A DNA stretch of 64,000 nucleotides, from assembly GCA_003116975.1 (NCBI GenBank), contig BGKB01000041.1, forward strand, positions 248,001 to 312,000, given 5' to 3'. Numbering within the stretch: position 1 is the first letter of the stretch; each line of letters opens with the position of its first letter. The notes beneath the pieces are model-generated. The model had not been told where the DNA came from and did not search any database. It worked only from the letters and a program-made list of their open reading frames with translations. A program made the position numbers and the translations under genes. Shown piece by piece: positions 57,766-64,000 of this stretch. The stretch is from Aurantiochytrium sp. KH105. Lineage: Eukaryota; Sar; Bigyra; Thraustochytrida; Thraustochytriidae.

Positions 57766-58540
57766 TTTGTTGTAGGGATGCCTTCGTTTCTTATAAAATA
57801 AAAGGCACATTGGAAGAGAGATGTCATTCTTTTTGCCTGGAAGAGAGAAATGTGAAGATGGCGCGAAAACCGTGAGACGGCGTCAGAATGTGAAGTGGGC
57901 GCAGTGCAGCACACTGTATGACGCGGTTTCCATTTATCAGATGGGCTGCCTGCTTCTTCATTCAATATTTTCGGAAAGGGAAGGAACTCGTCTGGCTTGC
58001 AAACCGAATTGGCTTGGCATGAGAACAAAAGTATGACTATAGCTGCGCTACAGGCAGCCGTTCGGTGAGCTTTAGGCAGTCGCAAAGGTATAAACCTTGG
58101 TGGTCAAGGCAAGAGCTCTTACTGTTAGTCCTCAAGCGAAGCGTTTCGTTTGAAGATTAGCACCTCAGCTGAATTTTTGCAGAGAACGTACGAAGTTATT
58201 TACGCAATTGTGGAACACGAGACGACAACCTATGTACCTGAATCAGATCTCCCCATAGAATTATACTCTTGAGCGCATCTACGCTATGCGAAACAATCTG
58301 TGTGGGCGCCGAAGTGATTCACTGTCATGTCGGTGAAGGCTCGCGCACCTCCAAAATGGAAGCAAAAGAGCCCCGACATGTGACTTTGAAACAATTCATT
58401 AACTATAAGTTGTTTTTTTCCCTCAAGATCGAGTCATCTGCTGCTGTCGCTGCGCCATGGATACGAGACAACATAACTGCAATTGTGGCCAAAACAAGGT
58501 CCAGTAATTTATCAATGACCATAGTCTCGATTTCGGTCAA
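57766..58540. other. Spacer between inverted tRNA genes
   Basis: 775 bases of AT-richer sequence between the two divergently transcribed tRNA-Ala genes. The open frames are short and without recognisable domains. I see nothing I would call a gene. Confidence 0.65.
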
Positions 58541-58634
58541 GGGCGCGTAGATCAGTGGTAGATCGCCTGCTTCGCATCTGTGTTCTATCACAACAAAATG
58601 CAGGATGTCAGGGGTTCGATTCCCCTCGTGTCCA
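58541..58634 (+). tRNA. tRNA-Ala (anticodon CGC) with 22-base intron, second copy
   Basis: The mature part is identical to the minus-strand copy at 57672-57765, with the same G3-U70 pair, arms and discriminator. The intron has the same length and starts TCTGTGT but continues TCTATCACAACAAAA, so it differs at several positions. It is followed by T13. Confidence 0.93.
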
Positions 58635-59197
58635 TTCCTTTTTTTTTTTTTCTCCCTTCCCCTGCCTTTGCAGGCTTGCACTTATGCTGACTGTCCTTGC
58701 GTGCTCTTCCAAAGGCCTTGTCAGTGTGATTACCACTAATGCAATCGACAACAGGCTTCGATCTGCGCAGGCATACCTCAAGCGGGCAGAAAGAAGCTTA
58801 GTTTGAGTGTCCGTCTGCGAGTACGGCACTCCAACATTTTTTATTTTTTTTCTGGTGTCAACGGTCACACAAGTATTGGCGACCTGAACTGGGTCAGAAC
58901 GAGAGAGCTGGTCTTACTTTCTACGCGAGGGATGGTCTGTTATTTTTGTCTCACAACGAATACATGGCCCAGCGGAGACGGTTTCGCGCGTGCAGGACTT
59001 ATGAACGCCGCAAAGTTTGCAGGCTGACCCAGGTTTCATTCTCAAATTGTCACAGAGCGCTTCAGGAGCAAAAGTCGCACGGAGCCCGAGCACGGAGCCC
59101 GAGCACGCGGACGAGCACCGACGTAAACAAGCAAGCAAGCGAGCAAGCAAGCAAGCGAGCGAGCAACTAAGCGAGCGAGCGAATTTGGCAAGGAGAA
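58635..59197. other. Intergenic region upstream of ARL2BP
   Basis: No gene is seen. The 3' end carries a duplicated CGGAGCCCGAGCA unit near 59080-59105 and GCAA/GCGA runs near 59127-59180, directly before the ATG of the next gene. Confidence 0.65.
58639..58651 (+). terminator. Pol III T-run terminator of tRNA-Ala copy 2
   Basis: Thirteen consecutive T begin five bases after the tRNA 3' end. Confidence 0.85.
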
Positions 59198-59761
59198 ATG
59201 GACTTGAGCCGCGAATTCAAAGGCGTGAGCCTCGACGAGCGCGTCGAGGATGAGCGATTGTACGAGGGCAAAATCGACCGCGCGTTTGGCACTGCGGAAG
59301 AAGACGAGCACTTGATTTGCCGAGGTCGCGGAGGAACGGCCGAGGAGAATGCCTTTGACGAAGTTGTTGGTGCTCTCGAGAACATCATCATGGAGCCCGG
59401 TTTTGCTGAGATGCAGACCAGGTTTTGCCAGGATCATTGCGAACTTTTCGATCCCGATGAGGAAGAAAACAAACTCGAGTACACAACTCTCTTTCACGAG
59501 TACACGGACCTCATCGAAGGCTATTTGGAGTCACGTCTACAGCGCCGCATGCCTGGCTTCCGTCTTGACAAGTTTGCCATCGCCTGCGAAAAGCGCAAGG
59601 ATGAGGTCTGCGGTGATGTTTTTGATATTCTTCTGAGTCTCGGAGACTTTGACGAGTTCAAGGACCTCATGGTTTCTCACAGGCCGTCGAGCCATCATGC
59701 AGCGTTTGCGGACGTCGCATCAAACCCGGATATTCTGTGCGCGATGCCCATGATGCGCTGA
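59198..59761 (+). CDS. ARL2BP: ARL2-binding protein (BART domain)
   Basis: 187 residues from the ATG at 59198 (MDLSREFKGVSLDERVEDER). Residues about 50-165 match the BART fold that binds GTP-loaded ARL2/ARL3: AFDEVVGALENIIMEPGFAE, MQTRFCQDHCELFD, EENKLEYTTLFHEYTDLIEG, and a C-terminal KDEVCGDVFDILLSLGDFDE. ARL2BP works at the basal body and mitochondria and is required for ciliary function in animals, which fits the radial spoke gene in this window. The N-terminal 45 residues are acidic and basic with no domain. Length is close to the family norm (about 160). The ATG is in an AGAAATGG context preceded by GCGA repeats. Confidence 0.93.
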   Translation: MDLSREFKGVSLDERVEDERLYEGKIDRAFGTAEEDEHLICRGRGGTAEENAFDEVVGALENIIMEPGFAEMQTRFCQDHCELFDPDEEENKLEYTTLFHEYTDLIEGYLESRLQRRMPGFRLDKFAIACEKRKDEVCGDVFDILLSLGDFDEFKDLMVSHRPSSHHAAFADVASNPDILCAMPMMR

Positions 59762-59825
59762 CGACGCGCCACTACTGTCTAGTCGTTGTGTTGCTGTCTT
59801 AGTGTACGTGTGGTCTCTTTGACAG

Positions 59826-59868
<43 letters not shown>

Positions 59869-60452
59869 GAGCTCCTGTTGGTGGATGCATATTCTAATGC
59901 AATGTATGCAATGCATGGTATGCAAACATCGACGCATTTGTTGCGGGCGGTGATACGTGCTCTTTTGGTACCACACTCTGAAAGCTGGTCTTGGCTCAGG
60001 TTCATTGGTTGGTCGGTCAGAGTATTCCTTTTACCCAACCGTCTGATTGAATTGCACCGAGGTTATGCGATCGTATTCGTATTTTTGTTTGTAGTCCTTA
60101 TTTCTGAACAAACGTTTCTACTTTCTATTTTCTATCTTCATGATGTCGGTGTTATGATGGTGGTGACGTCGCCGCCGGCCCGCTCTACCAGCACAAGCGA
60201 CTGCCAGGGCAGGCGTCACTGGAGCAGAACCCAGATTAATGAATCTTGTCTCCCCTGTTGTACAACAACAACTGCCCGTACTCGTACTTGTCGTATCTGC
60301 GCAGAGAGAGCAGTCCCAATTCCCTGGCGCCAAGCTCGTATGTGTATACAGGAGGCATCGACGGCCAAACAGTATTGATCTGGTCGTTGCCGACAATTTA
60401 TCACAAAAAAACGCTAAATCAATCAGGGTGTAAAACGTCAGCAGCATCTCGT
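59762..60452. other. Convergent 3' intergenic region
   Basis: This spacer lies between ARL2BP and adrenodoxin reductase. It contains the (CTG)13 repeat and AT-rich sequence. Frames here are short and unsupported. Confidence 0.65.
59827..59865. repeat. (CTG)13 trinucleotide repeat
   Basis: Thirteen uninterrupted CTG units lie about 65 bases after the ARL2BP stop, in its likely 3' untranslated region. Confidence 0.95.
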
Positions 60453-61841
60453 CTACTGAGACTGTTTGACAGGAAGGCCCATGGCCTCGAGCATGGACGA
60501 TACGGAGAGAAGCTTCTCGCGAACCGCAGGCGGGTTTGCGCTCTCGCCGCGCTGGCGCTCGAGCGCGTCAAGACGCTCGTAGTCGCTCCAGGACACAATG
60601 GGAGACTCTGACTTGAGCAGGGGCTCAATACCCGTGCGCTGGCCCGTGCCCGTGACAGCACCACTCTCCACGTCCTGCACAATGGAGTCGACGGTGTCCT
60701 TGGCGCAGGTAATGTTGGTGCCAATAATGCCCGAAGGTCCGCGTTTGACCCAGCCAGCCGTGTACAGGCCCTTGACGCCCTCGACGCGGCCGTGGTCGTT
60801 GTCGACCGTGGCCTTGCGGTCGTTGAAGGGGACGCCCGGAATGGGCTCTGACCTGTACCCGATGGAGCGGATAAGCAGACCGCAATCGAGGGTTTCAAGG
60901 TCGGCGCCCTCGAGCGGGACCGCGCGCTGCGCGTTGGCCTCGCCTTCGAGGCGGTTGTGCTGGAGCACGATGCCCGAGACACGGTCGGTGTCGTCGCGAA
61001 GGATCTCCGTGGGGGAGAGGAGGAAGCGCAGAAAGGTGTTACGCTCCTTCTTCTTGGCCTTTTCGGAATCGGCAGCGATCTTCTGGATCAGGTCGTTGAT
61101 GCGCTTGGTGGCGCGAGCGCCGGCGATCTCCTCGAGAGAGGCCGCGGTGAGGCCCCGCGCGAGCTCGTCCTTGTCGATAACGCAGCCGACGCCGTCGAGC
61201 TTGGTCTGCTCACGGAGTTCCTTGATGGTGAAGGCAGCCTGCGCGGTGCCCCTTCGGCCAATGACCGAGACGCGGCGCACCTTGCTTTCGGCGAGGAGCT
61301 CGAGGGCGGCGCGGGAGATGTCGGTCTTGGCGAGCTCGTCGACGCTCTTGGTGAGCACACGCGCGCAGTCAAGCGCGACGTTGCCCTGGCCGATGATGAC
61401 GGCGGACTCGTGATCGAGCATGGGCGGCGCCACGTCGGCCATCTCGGGATGGCCATTGTACCAGTTGACAAAGGCGCGCGCGCCCCAGACGTTCTTGGTG
61501 CCCTCCTCGTTTTTCACGCCGAGGGGCTTGTCCGAGGTCGCGCCGTAGGCGAAGATGACGCCGTCGTAGGCCTCGCGCAGGTCGTCCACGCTCACGTCCT
61601 TGCCCACGTGCACGTTGCCGAAGAACCGCACGCGCTCGTCCGCCATGACCTCGTCAAAGTCATTGCTCACCGACTTCACCTCCGGGTGGTCGGGCGCCAC
61701 GCCGTAGCGCACGAGTCCATACGCCGTCGGCAGCTTGTCCACCACGTCCACGCTCAGCCTGTCTCCCAGCGCCTTGAGCAAGTACTTGGCCGTGTACATG
61801 CCTCCGGGGCCGGACCCCACCACGCAGAACCGCAGCGCCAT
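60453..61841 (-). CDS. FDXR: NADPH:adrenodoxin (ferredoxin) oxidoreductase
   Basis: 462 residues from the ATG at 61841. It passes electrons from NADPH to mitochondrial ferredoxin for Fe-S cluster and haem-A synthesis. The FAD-binding start FCVVGSGPGGMYTAKYLL is right at the N-terminus. The family block LPTAYGLVRYGVAPDHPEVK follows, and the NADP motif VIIGQGNVALDCARVL is at about residues 148-163. The C-terminal FAD/NADP part GWVKRGPSGIIGTNITCAKD is intact. The product as read has no presequence, odd for a mitochondrial enzyme. A possible first exon (62088-62033, MAALRGLAGWPACSGRDA) ends at GTAGTT, and an AGGCAG acceptor lies just before the ATG. Joining them adds 19 residues in frame. This extension is inferred and is not included in the coordinates. 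Confidence 0.93.
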   Translation of the reverse strand: MALRFCVVGSGPGGMYTAKYLLKALGDRLSVDVVDKLPTAYGLVRYGVAPDHPEVKSVSNDFDEVMADERVRFFGNVHVGKDVSVDDLREAYDGVIFAYGATSDKPLGVKNEEGTKNVWGARAFVNWYNGHPEMADVAPPMLDHESAVIIGQGNVALDCARVLTKSVDELAKTDISRAALELLAESKVRRVSVIGRRGTAQAAFTIKELREQTKLDGVGCVIDKDELARGLTAASLEEIAGARATKRINDLIQKIAADSEKAKKKERNTFLRFLLSPTEILRDDTDRVSGIVLQHNRLEGEANAQRAVPLEGADLETLDCGLLIRSIGYRSEPIPGVPFNDRKATVDNDHGRVEGVKGLYTAGWVKRGPSGIIGTNITCAKDTVDSIVQDVESGAVTGTGQRTGIEPLLKSESPIVSWSDYERLDALERQRGESANPPAVREKLLSVSSMLEAMGLPVKQSQ

Positions 61842-61866
61842 CCTGCCTCTCGCGTGCCTCGCGCTG

Positions 61867-61907
61867 CCCTGCCCTGCCCTGCCCTGCCCTGCCCTGCCCT
61901 GCCCTGC
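61867..61907. repeat. (CCCTG)8 repeat
   Basis: About eight CCCTG units lie just upstream of the FDXR ATG, between it and the candidate upstream exon. Confidence 0.9.
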
Positions 61908-62720
61908 GCCCGCCCGCCCGCTCGCTCGCTCTCCTCTGCCGCCGCCGCCGCCGCTGCGCTCCGGGTTTGCTTTCGCGAGCTCCGCGCAGCTCTCCGCTGC
62001 TCCTCTTCTGCTCTTCTCCGCGGCGCAACTACAGCGCGTCTCTCCCGCTGCAGGCCGGCCAGCCAGCGAGGCCCCGCAGCGCCGCCATGCCGGCGGCAGC
62101 GGGGCAGAGCGGCCGCGCCTGCCTGCCTCGGCTCCCGCGCAGGCCGAGAGCGGCTCCGGAGAAGTTCGCGCGGACCACGGCGACGCTTCGGCCTCGCGCT
62201 CCGCAGCTGCAGCTGCTTGCTCTGCGCTGCGCTGCTCGGCGATCTATCTTCGCGCCCTCCATCCACCATCCACCTCGGCATCTCTCTCTCTCTCCGCAGC
62301 TGGCCATGGTGGCCGTCCTCTGCGGTGCGCTCCCTGGCGGCTGCTGTCTTCCATTCCTTCCGCTTGCCGCCCCGCGCCTCGTCTGCGGAGCCGCGCGTCT
62401 GCACGCCGCGGCGCGAGAGGACGAGGCGCCCGCGTCGGCGGTGCGGGCGGGATGCGCAGCGAGCGGACCCCAGCGAGACGTGAAGAAGGCGAGCAGGCAA
62501 GGCGAGCGCGCGCAAGACGAGCCGACACGGGCGGGCGCCATTTGCTTTCTTGCTTTCTCGCTTTCTCGCTTGCTTGCTGCTTGCTATCTTGCTTGCTATC
62601 TTGCTTGCGTGCTCTCTCTCCCTCTCTCCTTGCCCGCTTCGACTTTTCTTTCGCGCAGAGCGAGGTTGCCGTCATCCGCGACCGTCAGGGCGCACACCTC
62701 AGGGCGCGCGCGGATGGGTA

Positions 62721-62761
62721 CACACCCACCCCATGCGCGCCCCGCGCATGGGGTGGGTGTG
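62721..62761. repeat. Perfect 19-bp inverted repeat with 3-base loop
   Basis: The left arm CACACCCACCCCATGCGCG (62721-62739), loop CCC, and exact reverse complement (62743-62761) would form a strong hairpin in DNA or RNA. It lies in the intergenic region between two divergent genes and has no T run, so it is not a simple terminator. Confidence 0.9.
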
Positions 62762-63057
62762 CGCGTGCGTGCGTGGGTTTCACGTTCTCACGTGGCGACG
62801 CCGGGGGGGCGAGCTGGAAACGACGGGATGAGGTGGCTTTGGTGGGAGGGCTAGATCAGATGCTTTGGGCGCCTGGCGTCGACGCGATGGAGGCGAGGCA
62901 GGTCAGGCTGGGAATGCCGGCCTTCGGACTTGGGGTTGGTCTTGCTTACCTGCTTGCCTGCTGCGCGCTGCACACGAAGGGAGAGACACCACGCGCGTGA
63001 CGTATCATCATTCATGGCATAAGCGAGCCATAACGTATAACAACAACACAACACAAC

Positions 63058-63102
63058 TAGGCCTAGCTAGGCCTAATAACACGGGCAGAGTAGTAGGCCT
63101 AC
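63058..63102. repeat. TAGGCCTA palindromes
   Basis: An 18-base perfect palindrome TAGGCCTAGCTAGGCCTA (63058-63075) is followed by GTAGGCCTAC (63093-63102), about 100 bases before the next ATG. They could be a dimeric factor site. TAGGCCT also occurs in the 3' flanks of the SAM-array genes. Confidence 0.6.
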
Positions 63103-63201
63103 GACATGGTCCGCCGCCGCGACGCCGAGCACTGCGGCGCAGCGTGACCAGCCCGACAGAGGCGGAAACGAAGCACCTGCTGGCAACGGCCGCGGGTCGC
63201 G

Positions 63202-63951
63202 ATGAGTTCCTCGTGCTGCCAGCGGCGCGGGCTGCTGGCGCCCGCCGTGCGCGCGCTCCTGGACGAAAAGCTCGCCGCGGCCACGACCAAACTGCCGGCC
63301 TGCGCCTCCATGATCACCCTCGCCGCGGCCGACGGTCGCCTCCTCGCGTACTGGGCGCAGGAGGACCTCGGCGAGGCAGACGACCTGCTGCAGTCGCGAG
63401 AGGCCGCTGCACGCCAACGCGAGCATCAGCGTCATCCCGGCGCCTCGGCAGCCCCCGGCACGAGCGTTGCTAGCAAGGACAAGAAAAAACGAAAGAAACC
63501 GGCAAAGACCGAGCCGGATGACACCAACTCTTTCCTGCACGTTCTTGGTGCCCTGCAGCTAGCGTCCATCCGCTTTGGTACGTCGCATTGCATATTATTT
63601 GGGCTCAAAAAAACATGCGCATCGAGAGCCACAATGTCACTCACATCGCTTCAACCAATAAAGCCAACACACTCCAGGTCTCTGAGTGCCCTGTTTTGCA
63701 TGTCAAAGGTGACCGCATTGTCTTCTCGTGCTACGCAGTAGCCGACAATCAGGTGAGTTTCTTAGTCATTCCTTCGCTTGTCTCCAGGTCTCTGATTTAC
63801 TCATAATTTTGCTTGCACGCATTAGATTTTGGCTCTTTATAGTAGCCCCAAGTCCGGCACTGTTTCGCACTTTGATACGACCAAGCTCGACACAGCCATT
63901 CAGCCTATCCTTGACGACCTCGAGCTTGCTCTTCAAAATGTCCAATTGTAG
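63202..63951 (+). CDS. Roadblock/LC7-like protein, three exons
   Basis: 196 residues in three exons: 63202-63577, 63664-63752 and 63826-63951. The donors are GTACGT and GTGAGT; the acceptors are AATAAAG and GCATTAG. The first acceptor is weak but is the one that keeps the frame; CTCCAG a few bases later would hit a stop. The protein starts MSSSCCQRRGLLAPAVRALL. A roadblock-type strand pattern appears in CASMITLAAADGRLLAYW, then after a Lys/Ala-rich insert SFLHVLGALQLASIRF, and exon 2 and 3 give LHVKGDRIVFSCYAVADNQ and ILALYSSPKSGTVSHFDTTK. This order fits LAMTOR-like or dynein light-chain roadblock domains. I infer an adaptor in endolysosomal signalling or transport, with moderate certainty. 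The insert of about 50 residues between strands is unusual. Confidence 0.6.
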
Positions 63952-64000
63952 TTTCCTAGTGACCTTGTACTTCTAAAAAACAAAATTTGAATCAGAAAAC

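Larger units (their letters stand above)
61842..63201. other. GC-rich divergent intergenic region
   Basis: This 1.36-kb region lies between FDXR (minus) and the roadblock gene (plus). It carries (CCCTG)8 at about 61867-61907, TTGC/TTTC runs at about 62545-62610, the perfect hairpin at 62721-62761, and TAGGCCTA palindromes near 63058-63102. Apart from the possible FDXR first exon I see no gene; frames in all six phases are open owing to GC content. Confidence 0.55.

Noticed and set aside
58269-58550. Plus-strand frame of 93 codons before the second tRNA
   Set aside because: It runs into the tRNA gene and shows no domain or coding bias.
60957-62483. 508-codon plus-strand frame antisense to FDXR
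   Set aside because: It is the complementary frame of a well-recognised enzyme gene in GC-rich DNA.

Overview
The window looks like nuclear DNA of a GC-rich, intron-poor flagellated protist. A thraustochytrid or other labyrinthulomycete stramenopile is my best guess, but this is inference and no marker in the window proves it. Support comes from eukaryotic housekeeping genes (UMP1, CIAO2B, SHQ1, UXT-type prefoldin, ARL2BP, adrenodoxin reductase), a radial spoke protein, canonical GT-AG introns in a minority of genes, tRNA genes with anticodon-loop introns and Pol III T-run terminators, and a myosin. I see no transposase, reverse transcriptase, viral gene or CRISPR array.

Layout. 1-9.9 kb: a possibly myristoylated unknown protein, a PH-domain protein, a disordered protein on the minus strand, a mitochondrial TMEM223-like protein and the proteasome assembly factor UMP1. 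10-18 kb: a calpain-fold protein lacking its catalytic triad, a GAF/histidine-kinase-like/receiver protein, and a membrane-anchored ATP-grasp protein. 18.9-28 kb: CIAO2B, UXT-like prefoldin, an 82-residue protein, SHQ1, a long coiled-coil protein and radial spoke protein 3. 28-31 kb: a pseudokinase and an unknown basic protein. 32-41 kb: a giant (about 3,059 aa) divergent myosin carrying IQ, PH, two SAM, two RanBP2-type zinc fingers and an SH3-like tail. 41.6 kb: a TPR protein. 44-57.5 kb: two paralogous SAM-array/SR-linker proteins, one with 19 SAM-like modules, the other a partial recent duplicate. 57.6-58.7 kb: an inverted pair of tRNA-Ala(CGC) genes with identical exons and different introns. 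59-64 kb: ARL2BP, adrenodoxin reductase and a three-exon roadblock/LC7 protein.

The most interesting region is 32-57 kb. The giant myosin and the two SAM-array proteins share the same lineage-type SAM module (core LTHADL) and end in similar small SH3-like modules. This suggests a co-evolved SAM-polymer and motor scaffold. Four other proteins have folds whose catalytic residues are replaced: the calpain, the protein kinase, the histidine kinase ATPase and the myosin nucleotide switches.

Many long open frames in the GC-rich intergenic stretches and opposite the SR/Ser repeats are composition artefacts and are not annotated. CDS starts were set at ATG codons; open-frame starts at GTG or TTG were rejected. 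Intron positions come from reading splice sites and frame by eye.
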